From a virus, in IMG/VR virus record IMGVR_UViG_3300048597_000307, positions 1 through 52,325 of that record: a DNA stretch of 52,325 nucleotides; one strand, written 5' to 3'. Each line of letters opens with the position of its first letter. The first letter of the stretch is position 1. Under the pieces are notes generated by a model. It saw only the letters and a program-made list of their open reading frames with translations, had not been told where the DNA came from and did no database searches. The translations under genes and the position numbers were made by a program. This document shows positions 17,939 to 25,551 of this stretch, one piece after another.

Positions 17939-18580
17939 ATGCGCGTACTGGTCATCGCACCCGACCAGCCTGGAATCAACACACGGCCGGAAATCCGGCA
18001 GATTCAGCGCCGCCACCACATGTCAGTGCTGGACGGCACGGTAACGGCAACGGACATCTATGAATGCTGTAGAGAAACGCACTTCGATGTGCATCACTAC
18101 GCAACGCACTCGGGGCCGGATGGCGTGGAGCTGTCCAACCAGGTCATCTTCGGCCCGGAGGAGATTGCGCAGGTGGCGCGTCTCAAGGAAACGCAGACGT
18201 TGTTCTTCAACAGTTGTCAGGCGGGCAAGCTGGCGAGCTATGCCGTGCGTCACGGCTTGCGCTATGCTGTCCACACCAACATCGACCTGGAGGACGCCGA
18301 AGCCTGGAAGGCGGCCATTGCCTTCTATGGCAGTATGGAGAACGGGCACGCCAAGGACATCGTCGGTGCCTATGTAGTGGCGGATTCGGGCGACGGCGAA
18401 TATGGGCTCGCCGTTTCGCCCACCTATATCCAGGAACTGCAAGCCCGGGCAGCGGCGGCCATTTTGCCCACAGCGGGCATGGTGACCATCAACCGCTGGC
18501 AGATGGTGCTATTCGGCATCGGCGTCCTGCTGGCGTCGGGTGCCTGGACGATGCTCATCAATGTGCTGTCGGGCCGGTAA
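17939..18580 (+). CDS. CHAT-family (caspase-like) protease candidate with C-terminal membrane anchor
   Basis: A 213-residue protein that follows the CHAT pattern through its length. The first strand is RVLVIAPD (2-9), then a basic helix (EIRQIQRRHH, 18-27), FDVHHYATHSGPDGVELSN with candidate catalytic His57, a hydrophobic strand and LFFNSCQAGKLASY with candidate Cys93. Then comes LEDAEAWKAAIAFYGSMENG (117-136), matching the family's D-x-x-A-x-x-F-x-x-x-FY block. Residues about 186-209 are one transmembrane helix. It lies right after the tail genes and 13 bases before a membrane protein gene, where lysis genes are expected. The protease call is by motif recognition. Substrate and role (lysis, exclusion, host killing) are unknown. 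Confidence 0.7.
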   Translation: MRVLVIAPDQPGINTRPEIRQIQRRHHMSVLDGTVTATDIYECCRETHFDVHHYATHSGPDGVELSNQVIFGPEEIAQVARLKETQTLFFNSCQAGKLASYAVRHGLRYAVHTNIDLEDAEAWKAAIAFYGSMENGHAKDIVGAYVVADSGDGEYGLAVSPTYIQELQARAAAAILPTAGMVTINRWQMVLFGIGVLLASGAWTMLINVLSGR

Positions 18581-18593
18581 CAGAGGGGGAACC

Positions 18594-18902
18594 ATGCATG
18601 TAGGCTTTCTGGCGCAGGAATCCGCCACGGTCGCCAGCGCAATGTCACTTGTCTTCGCGGCGATTATCTTGTTCGCCTGGCTGCTGGGCTTTCGAGCGCG
18701 GTGGATGCTGTTTGGTGCGGGCGGTCTGCTGGGGCTCTGCGTCTACTGGGGAATGCTGGCGGTGTCCGCCGGGCCGGCGCCGGTGGTCAGTCGAGCGGAC
18801 ATCGCCTTGTGGGTGCGCGTCGTCTTGCTGGTGGCGTTCTCATTCCTCACCGTCGCCTTCGGCCTAATCGCCGGGCGGCTGTGGCGGTGGGGTAGGATTT
18901 GA
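18594..18902 (+). CDS. Small membrane protein, holin-like
   Basis: A 102-residue protein with three predicted transmembrane helices (about 14-34, 37-57 and 72-95), short loops and a basic end (GRLWRWGRI). A Shine-Dalgarno (GAGGGGGA) precedes ATG 18594. Size and topology fit a holin, and it is the partner of the CHAT-like gene. Its stop codon TGA is formed partly by the first bases of the palindrome at 18898-18923. Confidence 0.6.
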   Translation: MHVGFLAQESATVASAMSLVFAAIILFAWLLGFRARWMLFGAGGLLGLCVYWGMLAVSAGPAPVVSRADIALWVRVVLLVAFSFLTVAFGLIAGRLWRWGRI

Positions 18903-18923
18903 CTGCGAATTTTCGCAGTCAAA
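18898..18923. promoter_or_regulatory. Dispersed palindrome, copy 1 (12-bp arms)
   Basis: A perfect inverted repeat, TTTGACTGCGAA and its complement around TT. It sits between the ends of two convergent operons. The 9-bp core GACTGCGAA/TTCGCAGTC recurs at four other loci. It could be a protein-binding site; a bidirectional terminator is less likely because there is no clear T-tract and the loop is only two bases. Confidence 0.75.
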
Positions 18924-18928
18924 GGCCG

Positions 18929-19150
18929 TCAAGCGGCAAGAGAGTCAGCAGCACCTTCGCTCCACCTCTGTTCCAACTCTGCCCGGTCGCCAAAGCGCAA
19001 GTTTGGCGGCTGCAACTGCCCGCCGCTGCGCAGCCGCATCAACGCATCCTGGACGTTGTCGCAGTAGCGGGGCGAAAACTCAATGACCTCGAAGTGCAAG
19101 CCGCCGTCCGGCTGCACTGTCACGCGATAGCATTTCGTATTACCGGCCAT
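18929..19150 (-). CDS. Small protein at the end of the early leftward operon, unknown
   Basis: A 73-residue protein (MAGNTKCYRVTVQPDGGLHFEVIEFSP... in outline), with a strand-rich first half and a C-terminal helix rich in Glu/Arg. It starts five bases after the upstream gene's stop with a GAGGAT Shine-Dalgarno. It is the last gene of the leftward operon and faces the palindrome at 18898-18923. No family recognised. Confidence 0.6.
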   Translation of the reverse strand: MAGNTKCYRVTVQPDGGLHFEVIEFSPRYCDNVQDALMRLRSGGQLQPPNLRFGDRAELEQRWSEGAADSLAA

Positions 19151-19155
19151 GTTGC

Positions 19156-20319
19156 CTATCCTCGTTTCGCATGAAGCAGTAGGGGTTGACTGACAATCTC
19201 ACCGAACGCATCCACGGTGTAGGCGTCCAGCGCCACATCACCGTTGACCTCGGTGCCGTCCCATTTTTGGGGCCATGTGTTGGCGGCCCAGAGTTCGCGA
19301 ATGCGAGCTTCCTCCTCGGCGTTCACCAGGTCCACCCGCGCCCGCAGTTGGATGTCCTTGATGCGCTCTAGCCCATACGCACGGGCCTCCATGGTCAACG
19401 GTCCCAGGCGCTGCACGTTCTGCGCCCACTTGCCGTCTTTGCGTAGCTCTGGTTCGCTCTTGCGCTTGCGGTTGCGTGCCAGCTTCAGCTCGGCAAAGAA
19501 CGGCTTGAGTTCGAGCAGGGGCCGCAGGTGCTCCCATTGGGGTTGTCTGACTAAGCGTTCCAGGGCGTTGTCGCGGCTGGCGAGGTTGCAGCCGACGCAG
19601 CCTGTCCTGACCTCGTCCTCGCCGTAGACGGCGGCGATGCCGGATGTGTCTAAGCCATGGCGCTCAGTCTCGAAATAGAGAAAATCGAAGACGTGGCATA
19701 GCCGCCAGTGCAGGAGCGGAGCCAACGTATCTGCGACGCTCTCCGGTGTCGCTACCTGGAACCAACCCTGGCCGCACTCGCCGCTGTCCTTGCTGCAAGA
19801 GACCGCGATGCGCTGGTCCCTGACCGCCGACTCACCAAGGCGCACACCGGTGAGCATGAGCACCTTTTGTCCTGCAGCCTCTCGAATATGGTTTAGTGCG
19901 GCGTACATCGGCAGAATCTTGAGCTGTTCCGTGCACCAGCGAAAGGTGTTGCTGGGCGGGGGGACGCCCCTGCCCAGCATGTAGACATAGAAGCGGTCGT
20001 CCATCTCCGGTAGAACTACCTGAGCGTTGCAGCCACGCGTCCGCACGCTCTCCAAGATGCGCAGCGCCGCAGCTTGCAGCGGCGGCAGCTCCTGCCGGGT
20101 GTCGGCGTAGAGCACCGTGAGCGACTGCGGCGCTTGAACCCGACCGGCAGCCAATGCCCACAGGACAAAGGCAACTGTCGCCGTCGAGTCTTTGCCGCCG
20201 CTGTAGCCGATAGCCCAGTGGTCATAGCGCCGGCCGTACTCTTGCAGGCTGGCGACACTCATCTCGATGGCGTCGTCGAGCGTCAGCCGCTCGGCTTCAA
20301 AAAGGGATAAGTTGCGCAT
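19156..20319 (-). CDS. DndC/PAPS-reductase-like PP-loop enzyme
   Basis: A 387-residue protein of the adenine-nucleotide alpha-hydrolase superfamily. The PP-loop is SGGKDST (40-46). Further matches to the DndC branch are LYADTRQELP (70-79), FYVYMLGRGVPPPSNTFRWCTEQLKI (110-135, with Cys129), TGVRLGES (157-164), and cysteines 175, 182, 241 and 244, which could bind an iron-sulfur cluster. DndC works in DNA phosphorothioation with DndA, DndD and DndE; none of these is seen here, so a complete Dnd pathway is not encoded. It overlaps the helicase-methyltransferase gene (TAATG), implying joint work on DNA. Confidence 0.75.
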   Translation of the reverse strand: MRNLSLFEAERLTLDDAIEMSVASLQEYGRRYDHWAIGYSGGKDSTATVAFVLWALAAGRVQAPQSLTVLYADTRQELPPLQAAALRILESVRTRGCNAQVVLPEMDDRFYVYMLGRGVPPPSNTFRWCTEQLKILPMYAALNHIREAAGQKVLMLTGVRLGESAVRDQRIAVSCSKDSGECGQGWFQVATPESVADTLAPLLHWRLCHVFDFLYFETERHGLDTSGIAAVYGEDEVRTGCVGCNLASRDNALERLVRQPQWEHLRPLLELKPFFAELKLARNRKRKSEPELRKDGKWAQNVQRLGPLTMEARAYGLERIKDIQLRARVDLVNAEEEARIRELWAANTWPQKWDGTEVNGDVALDAYTVDAFGEIVSQPLLLHAKRG

Positions 20320-22946
20320 TAGTCCGCCGCCATCGGTCGCTCGTCGAGCAGGTCAAACAACGTCGGCGCCGCCCGCTCTGCTTCTGCGTCCTGGCAGTAG
20401 CGCACGCCCCAGGCAAAGTATTCCGGGTTCAGCTCGCACGCCATGCCCCTGCGCCCCAGCTTGATTGCCCGGTAGGGCACGGTCATCAACCCGCCGAAGG
20501 GGTCGTAGACCAGCTCGCCGGGGTTGCTCCACCGCTCGATAACCCGGTCCACGATATCAAATGGCAACGGGCAGACGTGGTTTTCCACCCGTCGAGACGC
20601 CTGCTCCATGTTGAGGGTGCGCATGCTGACGACGTCCGTCCAGACCAGCGGCGATGCACCGGCCGGCGCTTGCGGCAGCATCAACCCGTAGGTCTTCGGC
20701 AGGCGGTCGGCATCGTCCAGCGCGTCGACGGCCGCCCGGTGCTGCTGGTAGTCATACTGCATATTGCGGCTGTATTCGGCGTACCAGCGATACACCTGGT
20801 TCCCCTCCATGCCCACCAGCCGCTCCGGAGGCAGGGCCGCCACTTCGTGCGGCGTCGGCATGCGGTCACCCGAGGAGCGCCAGAAACTATGGGCGTCGAG
20901 CTGCCAGCGGGAGACGGGGTACTCGTCCTTGGTGTGCACGACAGGCTCATCGGCGTACATGCGGGAGATGTCCGTCTGCCGCTTGCGGAACAGCAGCACA
21001 TACTCCGGCATACCGACGCCCATTTTCGACCCGTCCTTGACCATCTCGGACCAGGTCAGACGGTAGGTTGAATTGTTCTCTCGCACCACATCGGTGGTGA
21101 TGGTGATGCGGCCCATGAAGATAAAGCCGTGCTTGCGGAAGGCGGCGACGCAATCGTCGCTGAAGGGGTCCACGCTCATCACGCCTAGACCGTTCTGGTG
21201 CCCATAGAGCAGCCGGTCCTTCACGTGGATGGCCGCCACCCGGCCGGGCTTGAGCGCCCGCAGCAGGTGGGGGACCAAGAAGTCCATCTGCTGCCAGAAG
21301 ATGACGTCTGTCGGGTTGTGGCCGAAGTCGTTCTTGCTGGGAGAGTATTCGTAGTGATTGCCGAACGGGATGGACGTGTGAATCAGGTCCAGGCTATCGT
21401 CGGCCAGGCGCTCCGCTTCGACCACGGTGTCATTGTTGATGGCGGCGAACAGGCTGCCCCGCACCTCATGGCGCTCGCTGCCGATGCTGCGTGTCAGGTT
21501 CATCTTGAGAGCCTCCGAACTGAGACCGAAGTCCCGGATAATCTGCGACATGTTGGCGACCAGGCGCTCATGCTGCGCCCACTTCTTCTTCATCACCTCG
21601 ACCACTGTATCCTCGGCGTCGGTGTGGATGATGTGAATCTCGACGGCGCCCGTCTGGCCGAACCGCTGCGTGCGGTAGACCGACTGGATAAACTCCTCAA
21701 ACTGGAAGCGGACGCCGACATAGACGTTCTTGCGGCAGTGGCGTTGGAAGTTGCAGCCGGAACCGGCAATCTCCGGCTTGGTTGCCAGAATGCGAATGTG
21801 GCCGTGCGAGAAGTCCAAGATGCGGCGCTCCCGTTCTTCCAGGTCCTGGCTGCCGAACACGTCCATGGCGTCGGGCACGGCCCGCATGATGGCGTGGCGC
21901 TCATCTTCCAGGTGGTGCCACAACAGCCAATGGTCGTCGGCGGCGCCGGCCGCCACAATCTCGGCAGCCTTGGCGATACGCGCCGGGAGGCTGTCTCGCT
22001 TCTCCCGGATGGCCTGCTGGATGGAGGCGGCGGAGTCTTTCAGCAAGAACCGCTGTCCCCGGTTGTCGCTCATCTCCCACGCCTTCTCATGGTCCGAGGC
22101 GATGCGGTGCCAGTAAATCTGCAGCGGCGGCAGGATGTAGCCGTCGTCACTGTAGCCAAGGTCAGAGGGCTTCTGGATGAAGATGGCCCACGACGCCACC
22201 CACATCCAGAACTCTCGCTCGCCGTGCGGGTGCAGCCGCAGGTTGCCCGCCTTCTGCGGGTCCCGCTTGAACCAGCGGGTCAATGCCTGCCCGCTGTCCA
22301 TGACGCCTAGGAACTGGGCGTAGTAGATAAGCTCCTTGTAGTCGTTGGGCGACGGCGTCGCCGTGCAGACAAAGCGGTAGGGCACATCGGCGAGCACCAC
22401 CTCGAACGTCTGCTGTGTCTGGCTTCCCAGGCTGCGCAGGACGGAGCCTTCGTCCAGGGAGACGCACTCGATATGTTCGCTCAAGAACTTGTGCGAGATG
22501 TCGCCATCCCGCACCCGTTCATAGTTGGTGATGAGATAGGGGGTATCGGCGGCCAGGGCTTCGGCGTCGGTGCGCACATACTGGAAGCGCACGCCCATCT
22601 CGGGGCCGTCTTCTTCGCTGAACTGGTGCTTCACCCCCAGCGGGCAGATGATGAGTGTCCGGCCGCCGGTGCGGGCGTGAATCTGCCGCACCATCTCCAC
22701 CTGCATCCGGCTCTTGCCCAACCCGAAGGCGGCGGCGACGAGGGCCTTACCCCGGGCCAGTGCCCACAGGACGATGTCCCGCTGATGCGGGAACAGTGAC
22801 GGGTGAAGCTTCGACGGGTCAGCCGCAAAGCCGCCCGTCGGCTTGATGTCGATTTTGTTCTCCGCAATCCAGCGGTAATAGGCGTCGATGCGGGCGGAGG
22901 CGGCTGCGCCCAGGTCACCGGTGCGAATGATGCTGTCCCAGTTCAT
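20319..22946 (-). CDS. SNF2-type helicase fused to a DNA methyltransferase
   Basis: An 875-residue fusion. The N-terminal part is a superfamily 2 helicase: Walker A AAFGLGKS (72-79), DEGS box (165-168), CTATPSPND (motif III region, 194-202) and motif VI QSVYRTQRFGQ (421-431). From about 510 there is a beta-class amino-methyltransferase: atypical catalytic motif TSIPFG (524-529, where N4/N6 enzymes usually have S/D-PPY), then LKPGRVAAIHVKD, and the cofactor motif DPFGG (815-819). Related helicase-methylase fusions occur in phages and mobile elements and are thought to modify or protect incoming DNA. Whether the SIPF variant is active cannot be judged from sequence. ATGA overlap with the upstream gene. 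Confidence 0.85.
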   Translation of the reverse strand: MNWDSIIRTGDLGAAASARIDAYYRWIAENKIDIKPTGGFAADPSKLHPSLFPHQRDIVLWALARGKALVAAAFGLGKSRMQVEMVRQIHARTGGRTLIICPLGVKHQFSEEDGPEMGVRFQYVRTDAEALAADTPYLITNYERVRDGDISHKFLSEHIECVSLDEGSVLRSLGSQTQQTFEVVLADVPYRFVCTATPSPNDYKELIYYAQFLGVMDSGQALTRWFKRDPQKAGNLRLHPHGEREFWMWVASWAIFIQKPSDLGYSDDGYILPPLQIYWHRIASDHEKAWEMSDNRGQRFLLKDSAASIQQAIREKRDSLPARIAKAAEIVAAGAADDHWLLWHHLEDERHAIMRAVPDAMDVFGSQDLEERERRILDFSHGHIRILATKPEIAGSGCNFQRHCRKNVYVGVRFQFEEFIQSVYRTQRFGQTGAVEIHIIHTDAEDTVVEVMKKKWAQHERLVANMSQIIRDFGLSSEALKMNLTRSIGSERHEVRGSLFAAINNDTVVEAERLADDSLDLIHTSIPFGNHYEYSPSKNDFGHNPTDVIFWQQMDFLVPHLLRALKPGRVAAIHVKDRLLYGHQNGLGVMSVDPFSDDCVAAFRKHGFIFMGRITITTDVVRENNSTYRLTWSEMVKDGSKMGVGMPEYVLLFRKRQTDISRMYADEPVVHTKDEYPVSRWQLDAHSFWRSSGDRMPTPHEVAALPPERLVGMEGNQVYRWYAEYSRNMQYDYQQHRAAVDALDDADRLPKTYGLMLPQAPAGASPLVWTDVVSMRTLNMEQASRRVENHVCPLPFDIVDRVIERWSNPGELVYDPFGGLMTVPYRAIKLGRRGMACELNPEYFAWGVRYCQDAEAERAAPTLFDLLDERPMAAD

Positions 22947-23464
22947 GCCGGCACCTGCTTTGTGCTCATGTACTCGTTGCAGCGGGTCAAGGCGTCGCCG
23001 CCGCGGATGTTGTTGGCCGCCATCCAGCGCAGGACGTCAGCCTTGGCGTCGTCGAACAGCGGCGGCAGGTCACCGGCCATGACCAGGATGCAGGCGATGT
23101 CATGGGCCAGTTCATTCGCCGCTTCCTGGCAGAAGCCGCCGCGCGTGCAGATGGAACACTGCCACTGCTCGTCGTACACCGGCGCCGGCCAGTGTTCGAG
23201 CGGGTCAGCCGGCGCACTGGCGGCAGCACTGCGAATCTTCGCAGTCACGTAGGCGGCCTGTACGTCCCCGGCGATGCGGGCGGGCACGTTGGCGGCTTTG
23301 CATTCCAGCAGCGTCTCGACCGCCTGCTGCACCGTGTCGGCGCAGGGCCATAGAGATGCGTACATACCAACCTGCGGCGTCGCTTGCCCGAACACCACAG
23401 ACAGACTCACCCGCCCATCCGCCATGCGGTAGATTTTGCGGTGTCCTCGCATATACTTAGCCAT
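22943..23464 (-). CDS. Cys-containing early protein, unknown
   Basis: A 173-residue protein with a central cysteine cluster (CSICTRGGFC), possibly metal-binding, and alpha/beta surroundings (VSLSVVFGQATPQVGMYASLWP; ELAHDIACILVMAGDLPPLFDDAKADVLRW). One copy of the dispersed palindrome lies inside the gene and is read as TAKIRS. Its position before the helicase-methyltransferase, with an ATGA overlap, suggests a linked DNA-metabolism role. I do not recognise the family. Confidence 0.6.
   Translation of the reverse strand: MAKYMRGHRKIYRMADGRVSLSVVFGQATPQVGMYASLWPCADTVQQAVETLLECKAANVPARIAGDVQAAYVTAKIRSAAASAPADPLEHWPAPVYDEQWQCSICTRGGFCQEAANELAHDIACILVMAGDLPPLFDDAKADVLRWMAANNIRGGDALTRCNEYMSTKQVPA
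23227..23246. promoter_or_regulatory. Dispersed palindrome, copy 2 (one mismatch)
   Basis: CACTGCGAA-TC-TTCGCAGTC on the + strand, inside a leftward gene. It differs from the consensus by one base in the left arm. In the reading frame it encodes Thr-Ala-Lys-Ile-Arg-Ser, the same peptide as the copy at 32156. Confidence 0.65.
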
Positions 23465-23549
23465 AGTTCCTCAGCCTTTCTAGGAGATGGGGGTCCGGTC
23501 TGCCGTCACAGGCCAGCGCGACCAAGCGCCGCAGATGGCGCTTCGACAC
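23457..23549 (-). CDS. Possible 30-residue basic peptide
   Basis: A short open frame starting at GTG 23549 (MSKRHLRRLVALACDGRPDP... in outline) whose stop TAA overlaps the next gene's start (ATGGCTAA), as in coupled translation. It has no clear Shine-Dalgarno. A competing 29-codon frame from ATG 23574, overlapping the upstream stop, is Cys-rich. At most one of them is likely real. Confidence 0.3.
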   Translation of the reverse strand: MSKRHLRRLVALACDGRPDPHLLERLRNYG

Positions 23550-23568
23550 GGGCAGACCAGACAGCCCA

Positions 23569-23997
23569 TCAGAATGTCTTGAACCCGGCAATGCTCCACA
23601 GCACCTTATTGCGCTCGACTTCGAGCCGGGCGAGGTCCACTTCGAGCTTGGCGTTTATCTCGGTGACCTGGCACGCATGCAACTCCTTCTCGTAATCCTC
23701 CGTCGCCAGCAGCAGCGCCCGGTCGCGCTCCTTGTCGTTCTTGCAATCGGCGGTGGCTTGCTCGTACAGCTGCGCGCGCATAAACCGCAGCACCAGTTCC
23801 CATTCGTTGACGTCGAGACGGGCCCGCGTGTGCTTTTCCAGCGCATCGGCCAGCGCCGTATAGGCCAGGTCGAATGTGTCGGGGTGCAGGTGGTCCAGGA
23901 CCGATGCCAGGTCCATCTCGGGCGTCTCAGCCGCCGCCTGCTCGTTGGCGGTCGCCGGGAGAGTGGCCGGCTCCGAAGTAGTGGTTTGGTCGTACAT
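23569..23997 (-). CDS. Helical acidic early protein, unknown
   Basis: A 142-residue protein: Thr/Ala-rich acidic N-terminus, then helices with heptad-like character to the end (LEKHTRARLDVNEWELVLRFMRAQLYEQAT; KERDRALLLATEDYEKEL; INAKLEVDLARLEVERNKVLW). It is the first gene behind the perfect promoter at 24038-24066, with AGGAG before ATG 23997. No family recognised. Confidence 0.65.
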   Translation of the reverse strand: MYDQTTTSEPATLPATANEQAAAETPEMDLASVLDHLHPDTFDLAYTALADALEKHTRARLDVNEWELVLRFMRAQLYEQATADCKNDKERDRALLLATEDYEKELHACQVTEINAKLEVDLARLEVERNKVLWSIAGFKTF

Positions 23998-24021
23998 GCG
24001 TCAGCTCCTGTGTGGAAAGAA

Positions 24022-24038
24022 TTACAGCAATGTTGAAA
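24022..24038. promoter_or_regulatory. 17-bp operator, downstream copy at the 24.0-kb promoter
   Basis: TTACA-GCAATGT-TGAAA, a match to the TTTCA-N7-TGAAA dyad. It abuts the -10 of the leftward promoter, covering the probable start site, where a bound repressor would block initiation. Confidence 0.65.
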
Positions 24039-24066
24039 TTATAAGCGATAAAAAACTAATTGTCAA
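24038..24066 (-). promoter_or_regulatory. Leftward early promoter (consensus sigma70-type)
   Basis: On the minus strand, TTGACA (complement of 24061-24066), a 17-bp spacer and TATAAT (complement of 24038-24043): a perfect consensus. It drives the operon 23997 to 18929. Operators lie on both sides. Confidence 0.85.
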
Positions 24067-24073
24067 CTATTAT

Positions 24074-24090
24074 TTTCAATATTGCTGAAA
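24074..24090. promoter_or_regulatory. 17-bp operator, upstream copy at the 24.0-kb promoter
   Basis: TTTCA-ATATTGC-TGAAA, a perfect 5-bp dyad. It lies seven bases upstream of the -35 hexamer, the same placement as at the 25.5- and 40.7-kb promoters. Confidence 0.75.
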
Positions 24091-24106
24091 TCAGCGGGCA
24101 AAGAGA

Positions 24107-24129
24107 GACCTCCCCGCACGGAGGAGGTC
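24107..24129 (-). terminator. Probable terminator of the Sak4-like unit
   Basis: Inverted repeat GACCTCC/GGAGGTC with a 9-base loop. On the minus strand it is followed by TCTCTTTG. It lies just after the small membrane gene (stop 24136) and before the next leftward promoter, so it likely ends the first leftward transcript. The T-run is imperfect. Confidence 0.55.
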
Positions 24130-24135
24130 AGTGTG

Positions 24136-24303
24136 CTACAGGTCGTCGCCTTCGACTGAGGCGGGGTCAATCCCCATGTGGTGCAGAAAGGCCAGCCGCC
24201 TGAGCTGGTCGTCTTCGTCCCGGTGCGCGGCTGCGATAGCCAGGATGAGCGCCATGCTCACCAGCCAGGAGAGACCGAGCAGCGCACCGGCGACGAAGTA
24301 CAT
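24136..24303 (-). CDS. Small single-span membrane protein
   Basis: A 55-residue protein starting at ATG 24303 in an ATGA overlap with the Sak4-like gene's stop. Residues about 3-26 form one hydrophobic helix (MYFVAGALLGLSWLVSMALI in outline), followed by an acidic/basic cytoplasmic tail (HRDEDDQLRRLAFLHHMG). Translational coupling supports expression. Function unknown. Confidence 0.6.
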   Translation of the reverse strand: MYFVAGALLGLSWLVSMALILAIAAAHRDEDDQLRRLAFLHHMGIDPASVEGDDL

Positions 24304-25361
24304 CACTGCGGGAAGGCTCCCACCTGCATCGCCCGCACAGCCTCAAACTCCTTGGCGAAGACGGCAGCGAACTTTTCCAACGTCTCGGCGACCATGACCA
24401 GTTCGTCATCAGACAGCGTGTGCCAGTCGGTGCGAATGTTGTCCGGCGTCTTGCCCTTGGTGTAGCGGGTCACCATCCACTTCGATGCGCTGTCGGTGTT
24501 CGACTTGCCGAAGACGGCCGCCACCCTGTCCAGGTAGTGCGCCTGCGCCGGGTTGAGTGCGCCGGCGTCGTCCTCGCCGACTTCGTCTAGCAGCTTGCGC
24601 TCGTAGTCCGTGCCCGTGACGTCGGTGGCCGGGGGCGGGGCCTTAGGGACTGCGCCGGCGTTCAGCCAGTCGAGGATGATGTCGGCCAGCTTGGCGTCAG
24701 GCTTGGCGAAAACCTTGTCCGTCAATGCCGAGCAGCGGGTCTTGACCACAGCCGCCACATTCTGCAAGTCCATGCTCAGGGTGATGTCGAACTCGTACTC
24801 AAGCCCTTCGCGCTGGATGGGGGCGGTGCCGACTTTCGTAATCTTGGTACGCCCGTCCTTGTCCTTGTCCTGGACGTAGTCGGCCTTGGCGCGCAGCGTG
24901 GCGATGATGTGCAGCGGCGAGCGGATGATGGTATCGGCCAACTGGTTCTGAATGGCCGTGCCATCCTTCCAGGCGGCATAGCTGTTGGGCGCCGTCCGGT
25001 TCTTGGCGGCCTGCGCCTTGGCGATTTCGTCCACCAGGTCAAGCAGACCACCCTCGCCAAACCAAGCATGCGAGAGCGAATCAATGACCAGGACGGTGTA
25101 GCCGGCCGCGGCGGCTTCGCCCATCAGTCTGATGTAGCGCCGCGGGTCGAAAGGCGGTTCCAACTCGACGACGTCGAAATCGAAGACGTCGGCGTACTTC
25201 GATGCTGAACCGTGCTCGGTGTCGAGCACGGCAATGCGCCCGCCGTGGCGCTCGACGATGCGGCTCGCCAGCTTGAGCGCGGTGTAGGTCTTGCCTGAAC
25301 CGGAGACGCCGTCGATGCTCAGCCGCAGCTTGGCTTGCTCTTTGGTTGCCTTGCGAAACAT
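24303..25361 (-). CDS. Sak4-like RecA-fold recombination ATPase
   Basis: A 352-residue P-loop ATPase. Walker A is GVSGSGKTYT near residue 18. Then come a strand and LDTEHGSASKYAD (like Sak4/AAA_24 proteins), a Walker B-type strand TVLVIDSLSHAW and an acidic C-terminal part. Sak4-like proteins are phage single-strand annealing/recombination ATPases. I chose ATG 25361 because AAGGAG precedes it; the frame is open further upstream but that part crosses the promoter and leader. It is the first gene of the leftward early region. Confidence 0.8.
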   Translation of the reverse strand: MFRKATKEQAKLRLSIDGVSGSGKTYTALKLASRIVERHGGRIAVLDTEHGSASKYADVFDFDVVELEPPFDPRRYIRLMGEAAAAGYTVLVIDSLSHAWFGEGGLLDLVDEIAKAQAAKNRTAPNSYAAWKDGTAIQNQLADTIIRSPLHIIATLRAKADYVQDKDKDGRTKITKVGTAPIQREGLEYEFDITLSMDLQNVAAVVKTRCSALTDKVFAKPDAKLADIILDWLNAGAVPKAPPPATDVTGTDYERKLLDEVGEDDAGALNPAQAHYLDRVAAVFGKSNTDSASKWMVTRYTKGKTPDNIRTDWHTLSDDELVMVAETLEKFAAVFAKEFEAVRAMQVGAFPQ

Positions 25362-25459
25362 ATGTGCTCCTTGGGACTGCGTACATGGTTGCGTTTGCGC
25401 TGTGACTGTGCTAGAGTCGTAAGTGTTACTCCTGTGGGACGCCGAAGTTCCTTTCGCAC

Positions 25460-25491
25460 GGCCGGGGCCTTGCCTCCCCGGCCTTCTTTTT
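25460..25491 (+). terminator. GC hairpin in the Sak4-like leader (terminator-like on + strand)
   Basis: GGCCGGGG/CCCCGGCC with an 8-base loop, followed on the + strand by TTCTTTTT. The local transcript runs leftward, so in that RNA it is only a leader hairpin. On the + strand it could stop antisense read-through towards the integrase/repressor region. Confidence 0.5.
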
Positions 25492-25498
25492 GCCCAAA

Positions 25499-25515
25499 AT
25501 TCAGCAGATACGAAA
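25499..25515. promoter_or_regulatory. 17-bp operator (weak), downstream copy at the 25.5-kb promoter
   Basis: ATTCA-GCAGATA-CGAAA: 8 of 10 dyad positions match. It directly abuts the -10, as at the 24.0-kb promoter. Confidence 0.5.
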
Positions 25516-25544
25516 ATAATAAGCCTAAATCGCCTAAATGTCAA
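25516..25544 (-). promoter_or_regulatory. Leftward promoter for the Sak4-like gene
   Basis: Minus strand TTGACA (complement of 25539-25544), 17-bp spacer, TATTAT (complement of 25516-25521). The leader to ATG 25361 is about 150 bases and contains the GC hairpin. Confidence 0.8.
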
Positions 25545-25551
25545 CTGCTAT

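Noticed and set aside
18898-18923. A simple bidirectional terminator
   Set aside because: Two of five copies are between convergent genes, but there is no proper T-run, the loop would be two bases, and three copies lie inside genes.
19156-20319. A complete Dnd phosphorothioation system
   Set aside because: Only a DndC-like protein is present; no cysteine desulfurase, DndD-like or DndE-like product is visible.
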